Shown piece after piece: positions 1 through 7,650 of a stretch of 64,000 bases of DNA (position 1 is the first letter of the stretch; every line of letters starts with the position of its first letter). The position numbers and the translations under genes are program-made. The DNA is taken from assembly GCA_004138175.2 (NCBI GenBank), contig RYFE02000022.1:18590-82589 (forward strand), in the 5' to 3' direction. Origin of the DNA: Chloroflexales bacterium ZM16-3. GTDB taxonomy: Bacteria; Chloroflexota; Chloroflexia; Chloroflexales; Chloroflexaceae. The notes below the pieces were generated by a model that was given only the letters and a program-made list of their open reading frames with translations, ran no database searches and was not told where the DNA came from.

Positions 1-1
1 G

Positions 2-1186
2 CGGCTCAAGCAGATCTTGGTCAACCTGCTCGCCAACGCGGTCAAGTTCACGCCCGAGGGCGGCAAGGTCGGCCTAGAGGTGCAGGGCAACCCGGAACAG
101 CAGACGGTGACCTTTACCATCTGGGATACCGGGGTCGGCATTGCGGCGGAGGATCTGCCGAAGCTGTTCCAGCCCTTCGTCCAGATCGACAGCCGCCTGA
201 ACCGCCAGTACACCGGCACCGGCCTGGGGCTCGCGCTGGTTGCGCGGCTCGCGCAGGCCCATGGCGGCAGCGTGGCGGTGGAGAGCACGCCGGGCCAGGG
301 CAGCCGCTTCAGCGTCACCCTGCCCTGGAGTCCGAGCATTCCCCCTACCGCGCCGGTATCGGCCACGGCCGCCGTCGACACGACGCGCCCCGCCGTCCGC
401 CAGGCCCTGGTGATTGAGGATTCGCCCACGGTGGCCGCGCAGATCACGCGCTACCTGCGCGAGCTCGGCGCGCGGGTCGAGATCCACCCGCACGGAACCG
501 GCACGGTCGAGCGGGCGATCGCGCTACAGCCCGACGTGATTGTCCTGGACATTCTGCTGCCCGATGATGACGGATGGACCGTGCTGCGCCAGCTCAAGGC
601 CGAGCCGCGCACCCACGACATCCCCGTGCTGGTGGTCTCGGTGGTGGACGCGCCCGAGCAGGCCCGCGCGCTAGGCGCGGCCGCCATGCTGGTCAAGCCG
701 ATTGACCGACCCACCCTGGAGCAGGCCCTGCGTCAGGTTCTCGTCCGCCCAGACACACCGCCGATGCCCACCGCACTAGTCGTGGCCCCGCATCTGGAGC
801 GCCCGCGCATCCTGCTCGCCGACGACAACGAGGAGACTCTGGAGACCCTGGGGGACTATCTGCGCGCCAAGGGCTATGACCTGCGGGTGGCGCGCAACGG
901 CTGCGAGGCGATTGTGCAGGCCCAGGAGGAACTGCCCGATGTGATCTTGATGGACATTCAGATGCCGGGGATGGACGGGCTGGAGGCCATCCGACGCATC
1001 CGCGCCGAGGCCGATCTGGCCCATGTCCCTATCCTAGCGGTGACGGCGCTGGCGATGCCGGCCGACCGCGAGCGCTGTCTGGCCGCAGGGGCAGATGCCT
1101 ATCTCCCCAAGCCGATCAACCTGCGCACGCTGATGGCCACGATTGAGGCGCACCGCCAGTGGAGAGGTGACCTTGGATCAACGTGA
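2..1186 (+). CDS. Hybrid sensor histidine kinase, C-terminal part (HATPase-REC-REC)
   Basis: The gene enters from the left edge; reading is open from base 2, so the N-terminus (sensor and phospho-acceptor helices) is missing. The visible part starts inside the HATPase N-box (VNLLANAVKF), followed by G1 (DTGVGI), F-box (FQPF) and G2 (GTGLGLAL). Two complete receiver domains follow: the first has acidic residues IEDS, phospho-Asp in VLDILLPDDDG and Lys in LVKPID; the second has ADDNEE, LMDIQMPGMDG and LPKPIN. The protein therefore autophosphorylates a His outside the window and has two potential Asp acceptors. There is no output domain, so signalling is probably to another protein or a phosphotransfer partner. 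It is followed at once by the remains of a related kinase. Confidence 0.93.
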   Translation, partial: RLKQILVNLLANAVKFTPEGGKVGLEVQGNPEQQTVTFTIWDTGVGIAAEDLPKLFQPFVQIDSRLNRQYTGTGLGLALVARLAQAHGGSVAVESTPGQGSRFSVTLPWSPSIPPTAPVSATAAVDTTRPAVRQALVIEDSPTVAAQITRYLRELGARVEIHPHGTGTVERAIALQPDVIVLDILLPDDDGWTVLRQLKAEPRTHDIPVLVVSVVDAPEQARALGAAAMLVKPIDRPTLEQALRQVLVRPDTPPMPTALVVAPHLERPRILLADDNEETLETLGDYLRAKGYDLRVARNGCEAIVQAQEELPDVILMDIQMPGMDGLEAIRRIRAEADLAHVPILAVTALAMPADRERCLAAGADAYLPKPINLRTLMATIEAHRQWRGDLGST

Positions 1187-1512
1187 CGGCCGCGCCCCTG
1201 CCCCTGGACGGCTATAGCATGGTCATCACTTACAGCGACATCACCGCGCGCCAGCAGGCCATGGCACGGCTATTATGACCGCGTGCTGCGCCACGGTTCC
1301 TTCAGCGTGGAGGCCACCACACGCTTTACAGCCGAGCCGCATACCGTGGAGTATCGCTTGAACCCGATCACAACCGCGACCGGACAGCGGAGGGTACCGG
1401 GCTGGGCCTGGCGCTGGTGCGGCACCTGACGGAGGCGCACCAGGGCAGCGTCACCATTGAGAGCACGCCGGGTCAGGGCAGCCGCTTCAGCGTGAGCCTG
1501 CCCTGGTCGTAG
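1187..1512 (+). pseudogene. Decayed histidine kinase fragment (PAS/PAC pieces plus G2 box)
   Basis: No intact reading frame spans this stretch, but kinase pieces are visible in different frames. Bases 1180-1278 read a PAC-like segment ending in ITYSDITARQQAMARLL, bases 1272-1380 read another PAC-like segment ([20 protein letters not shown]), and bases 1390-1512 read the end of an HATPase ([19 protein letters not shown], then [16 protein letters not shown] and stop). The last piece closely matches the G2 end of the intact kinase upstream. The HisKA and most of the ATPase are absent. This is a deleted and frameshifted paralogue; it is unlikely to make a working protein. Confidence 0.7.
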
Positions 1513-1545
1513 GCCGCTGCGCCCAGCCTGCAACCTGCAATCGCG

Positions 1546-2532
1546 CTATAGGCTCACCTCAACCCCAAGGCCGAGCTGCTCGGCGCGGGCGAGGGCCAGC
1601 GCGCCGACGGCGAGATCCTGGACGGCGTTGCCCACCGACTTAAACATGGTGATCTGATCATCTGCGGTGCGGCCAAGGATCGAGCCGTCGGCCACCGCGC
1701 CGATGTCGCCCGCCACATGGCCCTCATCGATCAGACCGGCCTCGCGGGCCTGCACCAGGTCGCCGGCCTCGGCCCAGGCGGCGGCGCGCTGATCGACGAT
1801 CAGCCGCGCGCGGGCGACCGTGGCCGCCGGCACCTCGGCCATCGTCGGCTTGAACGCGCCAACCGCGTTGATGTGCGTGCCGGGGCGCAGATCGCCATCT
1901 GCGAACAGGTGCGTCTCCGACGAGGTGGCGGTGCAGATGATATCGGCCTCGGCGAGGGCCTGGGCGACGCTCGGGGCGATCAGCACATCGCCCGTATAGC
2001 CCTCGCCGCGCAGGCGGGCAGCCAGGAGGGCGGCCCGGTCGCGGGTGCGGTTGACGATCCAGACCGTGTCGATCGGACGGACGGCGCAGACGGCGAGGAT
2101 CTGCGGCAGGGACTGGGCACCAGCCCCGAACACCGCCAGACAGCGGGCGTCGGCGCGGGCCATATGGCGGGTGGCCACGCCCGATGCCGCCCCGGTGCGC
2201 AGCGCGGTCAGGTAGGTGCCGTCGATCACCGCCAGGGGCCGACCCGTCTCCGGGTCGAGCAGGTTCACGAGCGCGTAGATGGTGGGCTCAGCGCGACCGC
2301 GGGCGTTCTGCGGGAAGATAGAGACGACTTTCATGCCGAGGGCGGGCGCGGGGCCGGCGATCCGCGCCGGCATAAAGAGGCTGACGGCCTCGCGCTCGGG
2401 GATCTCGACGGGGGTACGCAGGGGGACGGTGGCGTTTCCGGCGGCGAGGCTGATGAATGCCGCCTCCACCGCGTCGATGGCGGCGACCATCGGCACCGCC
2501 CGCCTCACATCATCGCCGGAGAGGATACGCAT
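1546..2532 (-). CDS. Ornithine cyclodeaminase / mu-crystallin family protein
   Basis: A 328-residue protein of typical length for this NAD(P)-binding family, whose members include ornithine and alanine cyclodeaminases/dehydrogenases and ketimine reductases. The substrate-side segment GMKVVSIFPQN (with the conserved Lys), the segment YLTALRTGAASGVATR and the dinucleotide-binding loop FGAGAQS are clear, as is the late motif FKSVGNAVQD. The start at 2532 is chosen over the upstream in-frame ATG because AGGAAGGAG lies 7 bases before it. The substrate cannot be told from sequence. It ends near the decayed kinase and runs in the same direction as rpsA, but a strong hairpin separates them. Confidence 0.88.
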   Translation of the reverse strand: MRILSGDDVRRAVPMVAAIDAVEAAFISLAAGNATVPLRTPVEIPEREAVSLFMPARIAGPAPALGMKVVSIFPQNARGRAEPTIYALVNLLDPETGRPLAVIDGTYLTALRTGAASGVATRHMARADARCLAVFGAGAQSLPQILAVCAVRPIDTVWIVNRTRDRAALLAARLRGEGYTGDVLIAPSVAQALAEADIICTATSSETHLFADGDLRPGTHINAVGAFKPTMAEVPAATVARARLIVDQRAAAWAEAGDLVQAREAGLIDEGHVAGDIGAVADGSILGRTADDQITMFKSVGNAVQDLAVGALALARAEQLGLGVEVSL

Positions 2533-2558
2533 CGGGTCGCTCCTTCCTCTATAGCGCA

Positions 2559-2597
2559 AAAGGGCGCAGCAGCCGCGATGCGGCTGCTGCGCCCTTT
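2559..2597 (-). terminator. Intrinsic terminator after rpsA
   Basis: A perfect 18-bp stem (2559-2576 with 2580-2597) around a 3-base loop, starting with AAAGGGCGCAGC and followed on the minus strand by a T-run. It lies 20 bases beyond the rpsA stop codon, so it should end rpsA transcription before the cyclodeaminase-family gene. Confidence 0.85.
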
Positions 2598-2616
2598 CGG
2601 CATGGGTGTGTGTTGC

Positions 2617-3906
2617 CTACGCCTCGACGGGGGTCTCGGCGACGGGGGTCTCGGCGACGGGAGCCTCGGCGACGGGAGCCTCGGCGACGGGAGCCTCGGC
2701 GACAGGGGTCTCAGCGACGAGAGCCTCAGCGACGAGAGCCTCAGCGACAGGGGTCTCGGCGGCTTCCTCAGCGGCGGGCGACTTCTCGCCATCGCTGACG
2801 CGGCGCAGCGAGAGGCCCATACGCTGGCGCTGGCGATCCAGGCTGATCACCTTCGCAGTAACCTGCTGGCCGGGCTGGAGCACATCGCGGGGCTGGGTCT
2901 GCGGGTCCACATCCAGCTCGCTGGCGTGGATAAGGCCCTCGACCGCGTCCTCAACCTGCACAAAGGCACCGAAGGGGGTGACATTCGTGACCGGGCCGGT
3001 GACAAGCTGGCCGAGGCTATAGCGCTGGTCGATCGTGTCCCAGGGGTTGGCCTGGAGCTGGCGGAGCGAGAGCCCGATCCGCTCGCGGTCGCGGTCGATC
3101 TCGACCACAACGACCTTGACCTCCTGGCCGGGCGAGAGCACCTCGCGCGGGTGGTTGACCCGCTGCCAGGAGAGCTCGGAGATATGGGCCAGGCCATCGG
3201 CGCCGCCGAGGTCGATGAAGGCACCAAAGTTGGTGAGCTGGTTGACGCGGCCGGAGAGCACGTCGCCGGGCTGCAGCTCGGTGAGCAGGCGATGCTTCTG
3301 GGCCTTGCGCCACTCCTGGGTCGCGCTGCGCTCGGAGAGCACCAGCCGGTTGCGCTCGCGGTCCACCTCGATCACCTTGAGCGGGATCTCCTGGTTGACC
3401 ATCTTCTGGAGGGCCTGCTGGCGCTCCTCGGCGGCGGTGCGCCCGTGGAGCTGGGCGACCTGCGAGGCGGGGACGAAGCCGCGGATGCGGTTAAACTGCA
3501 CCAGGAGGCCGCCCTTGTTGAAGCCAATCACCTTGCAGCGCACGATGCCGCCCTCGGTGAACATCAGCTCAGCGTTCTCCCAGTCCTTCGCCACCTGAAC
3601 CATCGTCAGCGAGAGGATGAGGTCGCCCTCGCGGTTCTCAGGCTCCTGGACGTAGACCTGGATCATCTCGCCGATGCGCAGCGCGCCGACGAACTCATCA
3701 CCCATCTGGCGCAGGTCCTGCGAGGGGATGACGCCCTCGCGCTTGGTGCCGATCGAGACCAACACCCCGTTGTCTTCGATCTGCATGATCATGCCGTCGC
3801 GCAGCTCACCGCGCTGCGGGCGGGCATAGTCATACTCATCAAGCAGCTTCGTCCAATCGAGATCCTCAAGCTCCTCAAAGGTCTCCTGATCCGGTTGCAC
3901 AGACAT
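2617..3906 (-). CDS. rpsA: Ribosomal protein S1
   Basis: A 429-residue protein with four S1/OB-fold RNA-binding repeats at about residues 31-105, 118-190, 211-280 and 295-370; the third and fourth carry typical segments such as TNFGAFIDLGGADGLAHISELSW and TPFGAFVQVEDAVEGLIHASEL. This is a short S1 of the four-repeat type rather than the six-repeat enterobacterial form. It binds mRNA on the 30S subunit during initiation. The start at 3906 is preceded by AGGAGG with 9-base spacing. The last 40-odd residues are a repetitive acidic tail of five-residue VAEAP/VAETP units encoded by a 15-bp minisatellite. It is monocistronic, with a terminator just downstream. Confidence 0.95.
   Translation of the reverse strand: MSVQPDQETFEELEDLDWTKLLDEYDYARPQRGELRDGMIMQIEDNGVLVSIGTKREGVIPSQDLRQMGDEFVGALRIGEMIQVYVQEPENREGDLILSLTMVQVAKDWENAELMFTEGGIVRCKVIGFNKGGLLVQFNRIRGFVPASQVAQLHGRTAAEERQQALQKMVNQEIPLKVIEVDRERNRLVLSERSATQEWRKAQKHRLLTELQPGDVLSGRVNQLTNFGAFIDLGGADGLAHISELSWQRVNHPREVLSPGQEVKVVVVEIDRDRERIGLSLRQLQANPWDTIDQRYSLGQLVTGPVTNVTPFGAFVQVEDAVEGLIHASELDVDPQTQPRDVLQPGQQVTAKVISLDRQRQRMGLSLRRVSDGEKSPAAEEAAETPVAEALVAEALVAETPVAEAPVAEAPVAEAPVAETPVAETPVEA
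2626..2762 (-). repeat. 15-bp minisatellite in the 3' end of rpsA
   Basis: About eight tandem 15-bp units (consensus on the plus strand GGAGCCTCGGCGACG) encode the VAEAP/VAETP/VAEAL tail of S1. Units differ by a few substitutions that alternate Ala-Pro, Thr-Pro and Ala-Leu. Unit number is likely to vary between strains. Confidence 0.85.
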
Positions 3907-4134
3907 GCTAACGCGCCTCCTGCCAGAGATTTTGTTCGACCCCGTCCCGTCCAACCCAACAAAAAAGCGCCACCTGCTGCACAGATAGGCGCGCGCGGTT
4001 TTCGCGTTTTTACTCTGCGTGATGATCCTTCAGCCACTGGCTGAAAAAACACCCTAAACCGGCGCCTACGTTAGGCTCCGCAAGGTGGTTGCCTCTCCTA
4101 ATAGCCTCGTAATCTGATAAACTGGGCTGAAGAG

Positions 4135-4163
4135 TTGACCGTGGCGGATGTCAAAGCTATGTT
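4135..4163 (+). promoter_or_regulatory. Sigma-70-type promoter
   Basis: TTGACC at 4135-4140, a 17-base spacer and TATGTT at 4158-4163. It lies about 60 bases upstream of the preferred start of the phosphatase gene at 4223, which argues against the longer in-frame start at 4148 that would fall inside the promoter. Confidence 0.55.
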
Positions 4164-4222
4164 TTACAATGCCCGGAATTATAGACGAGTTTGTGAGAAA
4201 TGTCAACAATGCCGACCACGCT

Positions 4223-5116
4223 ATGGCAATAACCTTTGTCTTCCTCGATGGCGTCGGGATGGCCCCCAGCACGCCCAATAACCCATTGTCCACCACGCCG
4301 ATGGATCACCTACACGCGCTGTTGGGCGGGCCGCTCACCAGCGAGTCGTCCCCGTCCCGGCGCGGCCTGCTGCTGCGCCCAATCGACGCCGCGCTGGGGG
4401 TGGATGGCCTGCCCCAGAGCGGCACCGGCCACGTCGCCCTGCTCGCCGGGGTCAACGCGCCGGCCATGCACGGGCGGCACCAGCCGAACTTTCCGCCGGT
4501 GGCCCTGCGCCCGCTGCTGGCCGAGCGCTCGCTCTTCCGCCTGGCCCTCCAGGCCGGCCATGCCGTGGCCTTCGCCAACGCCTTCGGCCCCGGCTACTGG
4601 CAGGCGGTCGCCGCCCGCCGCATCCGCCGCTCAGCCAGCGTTATTGCCGCCGAGGGCGCCGGCCTGCCTCTGCGGGACCTCGACGACCTGCGGGCGGGCC
4701 GCGCCCTGAGCTGGGACATCACCCGCCAGGCGATCCACGAGCGGGGCGAGGGCGATGGGATTCCCCTGGTCGCGCCCGAGCTGGCCGGGGAGCACCTGGC
4801 CGATCTGGCCCGCGCGCACGGCCTGGTCTTCTTCGAGTGCTTCCTGCCCGACCTGGCCGGCCACGGGCGTATGGGCGCGGGCGGCGTACCCGATGCGCTC
4901 GCCCGCATCGACGGGCTGCTCGGCGGGCTGCTCGCCGCCCGAGCCCCCGCCGACACGATCATGATCACCAGCGACCACGGGAACATTGAGGACTCAAGCA
5001 CCTCCAGCCACACGCGCAACCCCGTCCCGCTGCTGGTGGTCGGCCCGACCGCAGAGCAGTTCGCCGCCGTTGGCAGGATCGATGAGGTGGCCCCGGCTAT
5101 CCTCGCCGCACTGTGA
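4223..5116 (+). CDS. Alkaline-phosphatase-superfamily metalloenzyme (phosphoglycerate mutase/phosphopentomutase-like)
   Basis: A 297-residue protein with the two-metal core of the alkaline phosphatase superfamily: FLDGVGM (first metal Asp) at residue 9, the nucleophile region SGTGHVALL, the second set of ligands in FLPDLAGHGR and SDHGNIED, and a final His in SSHTRNPVPLL. This arrangement is that of the Metalloenzyme family that includes cofactor-independent phosphoglycerate mutase and phosphopentomutase, but the protein is much shorter than true GpmI and has no large inserted domain. It is probably a phosphatase or mutase with an unknown phosphosugar substrate. The start at 4223 has no strong ribosome-binding site but directly precedes the core and sits correctly behind the promoter at 4135. 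Confidence 0.8.
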   Translation: MAITFVFLDGVGMAPSTPNNPLSTTPMDHLHALLGGPLTSESSPSRRGLLLRPIDAALGVDGLPQSGTGHVALLAGVNAPAMHGRHQPNFPPVALRPLLAERSLFRLALQAGHAVAFANAFGPGYWQAVAARRIRRSASVIAAEGAGLPLRDLDDLRAGRALSWDITRQAIHERGEGDGIPLVAPELAGEHLADLARAHGLVFFECFLPDLAGHGRMGAGGVPDALARIDGLLGGLLAARAPADTIMITSDHGNIEDSSTSSHTRNPVPLLVVGPTAEQFAAVGRIDEVAPAILAAL

Positions 5117-5337
5117 AGGGGACAGGGGTTAGGGGTTAGGGGACAGGCCGAGCGTATCAGCAAGCGGGACGGCTCTACCCGCGCACCGAACCCGCCCACA
5201 TTGATGAGATGAATGCAGAAACTGTGACCTTTTCCACGTGCCCGGGCGGGCCACGGTGGTGTTTGTGGCGGGCGCGCCCCAGCGGCCACATCGGGGGTCA
5301 GAATAGCGTATAATCCGAGCCAGCGGCATTCAGCGTA
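5117..5337. other. Intergenic stretch with G-rich repeat and a -10 box
   Basis: No gene is seen. Bases 5117-5148 are a G-rich repeat (GGGGACAGGGGTTAGGGG), the complement of the CTGTCCCC repeat at 10274-10300. A good -10 box TATAAT lies at 5309-5314, without a clear -35, and would serve the structured element and receiver gene downstream. Confidence 0.5.
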
Positions 5338-5339
5338 GA

Positions 5340-5424
5340 ACAAGGTTCGCAGGTACGGTGCCGTCTGGGTACGCATAAGGCGCTCTGGTGCGCTTCGCCT
5401 GAAACCCGGCACTAGAGACCTTGC
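5340..5424 (+). ncRNA. Possible structured RNA element, copy A
   Basis: The ends pair (CAAGGT 5341-5346 with ACCTTG 5418-5423); inside, GTGCCG 5358-5363 pairs with CGGCAC 5407-5412, and AGGCG with CGCCT form an inner hairpin. It shares the 5' sequence ACAAGGTTCG and a 3' CCTTG with the element at 58822, and both lie just downstream of a GCGTATAATC -10 box. It could be a small RNA or the structured leader of the receiver gene at 5471. No known family is recognised. Confidence 0.3.
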
Positions 5425-5470
5425 ATTGGCTGCAGAAACCGAAACCCGGCGTATCGGGAAGGGGCGCGCG

Positions 5471-5854
5471 ATGCGGATCCTACTGGTGGACGATAACCCG
5501 CTGATGCAGCAGGTGATCAGCCACTACCTAGAGTTTCAGGGCTACGATGTGGCGGTGGCCGGGGATGGCGCGGAAGCCATCGAGATGGCCCAGCGCGATG
5601 AATTCCACCTCTACCTGATCGACATGCGCCTGCCCGACCAGGACGGGCCAGAGATCTTGGCGGCCCTGCGGACGATGTCGGGGATAGGCCATCGACCGGC
5701 GGTCGCGGTGAGCGGCCTCGGCGAGGAGGAGCGGGCGATCACGGTGGAAGCGGGGTTCGATGCCTTCCTGGCGAAGCCGATCGACCTAGATGATCTTATG
5801 TCCGTAGTGCGGCGCTTCTTCGAGCCGGGCGCTGAGCATACGGTGGGGGTGTAG
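5471..5854 (+). CDS. Stand-alone response regulator receiver protein
   Basis: A 127-residue CheY-like protein made only of a receiver domain. The acidic pair is VDDN (residues 7-8), the phospho-acceptor is Asp51 in LIDMRLPDQDG, the switch Ser is in AVSGLGEE, and the Lys is in LAKPIDLDD. There is no DNA-binding or enzymatic output, so it acts by protein contact, probably with one of the hybrid kinases. The start at 5471 is preceded by GGGAAGGGG. The HAD gene follows after 4 bases, which suggests one transcript. Confidence 0.9.
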   Translation: MRILLVDDNPLMQQVISHYLEFQGYDVAVAGDGAEAIEMAQRDEFHLYLIDMRLPDQDGPEILAALRTMSGIGHRPAVAVSGLGEEERAITVEAGFDAFLAKPIDLDDLMSVVRRFFEPGAEHTVGV

Positions 5855-5858
5855 CGCT

Positions 5859-6545
5859 ATGGACCGGCTGATACTCTGGGATGTGGACGGGACGCTGCTG
5901 ACGACAGACGGGATCGCCGCCGAGGCGATGCGCGCTGCGATGCGCGAGGTGGTCGGCCCCTCGGCGCCGATGGAGCGCACCTCCTACGCGGGGAAGACGG
6001 ACTGGCTGATCATCCGCGAGAGCTTCCCGAGCCTGGGGAGCGACGGGGTGGCCGAGCGGCTCCACGAGTTTGCGGCGGCCTATCTCGCCGGGCTGGAACA
6101 TCAGCGCGCAGCACTGCGGGCCCGCTCACAGGTGTTCCCCGGCGTGTCGGTGCTGCTGGAGACCCTGCGGGCTACGGCGCGCCAGGCTCCGCTGACCGGC
6201 AATATCGCGGCGGCGGCGCGGATCAAGCTGGAGTGTACCGGCCTGCTGCATCTGCTCGACATGGAGGCCGGGGCCTACGGGGATGACCACTACGACCGGG
6301 CGGCCCTGGTGCCGATCGCGGCCGGGCGCGCGGCCGGGCGCTACGGGCGAAGCTTCGCAGGCAGCCAGATCGTCATCGTCGGCGACACGCCCAACGATAT
6401 CGCCTGCGGCAAGGCGAACGGCGCCCGCACGGTAGCGGTGGCCACTGGCCCCTACAGCGCGGACGACCTGGCAGCCCATAGACCCGATGTGGTGCTGGCT
6501 GACTTGAGCGATACCGACGCCGCCCTGGCCGCGATTCTGGGGTAG
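5859..6545 (+). CDS. HAD-family phosphatase (phosphoglycolate-phosphatase-like)
   Basis: A 228-residue haloacid-dehalogenase-fold hydrolase. Motif I is WDVDGTLL (nucleophile Asp8, acid Asp10), motif II is PLTGN, and motifs III/IV fall in the segment ending VGDTPNDIACGKANGA. An inserted helical cap lies between motifs I and II (residues about 15-85), typical of phosphoglycolate phosphatase and beta-phosphoglucomutase relatives. Substrate is not predictable. It is probably cotranscribed with the receiver gene just upstream and ends in a long hairpin shared with the convergent rhodanese gene. Confidence 0.85.
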   Translation: MDRLILWDVDGTLLTTDGIAAEAMRAAMREVVGPSAPMERTSYAGKTDWLIIRESFPSLGSDGVAERLHEFAAAYLAGLEHQRAALRARSQVFPGVSVLLETLRATARQAPLTGNIAAAARIKLECTGLLHLLDMEAGAYGDDHYDRAALVPIAAGRAAGRYGRSFAGSQIVIVGDTPNDIACGKANGARTVAVATGPYSADDLAAHRPDVVLADLSDTDAALAAILG

Positions 6546-6547
6546 AC

Positions 6548-6619
6548 ATTGTAGATTGTAGAGTGCAGAGTGCAGATTGGCGCTGCCGAATCTGCACTCT
6601 GCACTCTGCAATCTGCAAT
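6548..6619. terminator. Long inverted repeat between convergent genes
   Basis: Two 31-base arms (6548-6578 and 6589-6619) pair completely if two G-U pairs are allowed. The arms are themselves repetitive (GAGTGCAGAGTGCAG). It begins 3 bases after the HAD stop and reaches the rhodanese stop, so it can terminate both strands. Confidence 0.65.
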
Positions 6620-7491
6620 TAACGCTCAAGCGGCCTGCTCTCATCGTTGCCCCACTCATTCCACGAGCCGTCGTAGAGGGCCGCGCGCCTGCCGGTGGCA
6701 AGCTCCACGGCGAGGGCTGCCGGCGTGGCCGAGACGCCGCCGTTGCAGTAGGTTACTACCTCACGCTCCCCGATAGCGCCCAGATCAACCCCGGCCGCCG
6801 CGAAGCGCTCGCGCAGCTCCTCGGGTGCGGCGTAGGTGTGGTCATCGGCGCTGAGCAGGCTCTGGTAGAAGACGTTGACCGCGCCGGGGATGTGGCCGCC
6901 GCGCACCGCCCGCGACTCCTCGCCGTGGTACTCGCGGTCGTTGCGGGCGTCGATCAGCAGGGTGTCGCTGCCGATGGCTGCCAGGATCTGGTCGGCGGTG
7001 CGGCGCAGGGCAAGCTGGGGCCGGGGCGTGAAGACCGCCGACGCGAAGCTGGGCACCTCGGCGCTCATAGGCCGCCCCTCGGCCTGCCAGGCAACCAGCC
7101 CGCCGTTGAGGATGCGGGCGTTCTCGTGGCCGTAGTAGCGCAGTACCCAGAGCAGGCGGCCCGCGTACATGGAGAACCAGTCGTCGTAGGCCACCACAAT
7201 CGTGTCGTCGCCGATGCCCAGGCCGCCGAAGAGGGCCGCGATCTTCGCGGGAGGAGCCACCTGCGCCGGCACCGGGTCGTCCAGATCTACAATATCGCGC
7301 GTCCAGTCGATGTACACTGCGCCGGGGATGTGTCCGGCGGCGTAGTCCTCGGGGCGGGCGAAGTAGTGCGGCTTCGGGTCGGTGGGCGGCAGCACCTTGC
7401 CGCGCATATCCACCACCCGCACCTGTGGGTCGCCCAGGTGCTCGGCGAGCCAGGCGGTGCTCACCAGCGGGCCGTCGGGAAGATCGGACAC
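6619..7491 (-). CDS. Thiosulfate/3-mercaptopyruvate sulfurtransferase (two rhodanese domains)
   Basis: A 290-residue tandem rhodanese of normal length. The N-terminal domain (about 1-140) has VRVVDMRG and the GHIPGAVYIDW motif but no active Cys. The C-terminal domain (about 155-290) has LLIDARNDREYHGE, GHIPGAVNV and the active loop TYCNGGVSAT with the catalytic Cys. It moves sulfur from thiosulfate or mercaptopyruvate to a thiophilic acceptor in the cytoplasm. The start is GTG at 7491, with AGGAGG 5 bases upstream. A TATAAT box (plus-strand ATTATA, 7514-7519) lies just upstream on the minus strand. Confidence 0.92.
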   Translation of the reverse strand: MSDLPDGPLVSTAWLAEHLGDPQVRVVDMRGKVLPPTDPKPHYFARPEDYAAGHIPGAVYIDWTRDIVDLDDPVPAQVAPPAKIAALFGGLGIGDDTIVVAYDDWFSMYAGRLLWVLRYYGHENARILNGGLVAWQAEGRPMSAEVPSFASAVFTPRPQLALRRTADQILAAIGSDTLLIDARNDREYHGEESRAVRGGHIPGAVNVFYQSLLSADDHTYAAPEELRERFAAAGVDLGAIGEREVVTYCNGGVSATPAALAVELATGRRAALYDGSWNEWGNDESRPLER

Positions 7492-7595
7492 GGTGGCCTC
7501 CTATTTGGCTGGTATTATACATAGAGACTTGGGATAGCTGTACTATACCAAATTTTGAGCAATAGGGCGGGGTTGGGGCACCGCCCCAGATCTGC

Positions 7596-7640
7596 TTTTT
7601 GTCGAGGCTGCGCGGCTTCGCCGCGCAGCCTCGACAAAAA
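7596..7640. repeat. Perfect hairpin just upstream of the beta-CASP gene
   Basis: Two 20-base arms (7596-7615 and 7621-7640) around CTTCG, with T-runs at the outer end on both strands. It ends 10 bases before the start codon at 7651, beside the AGGAA ribosome-binding site. It could be an attenuator or a mobile palindrome of the kind seen at many gene ends here. Confidence 0.6.
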
Positions 7641-7650
7641 AGGAATCTAC

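Noticed and set aside
1717..4044. Very long plus-strand reading frame opposite the cyclodeaminase and rpsA genes
   Set aside because: It is the complement of two well-supported genes, runs through the 15-bp minisatellite and the terminator, and shows no known motif. High GC makes such antisense frames common.
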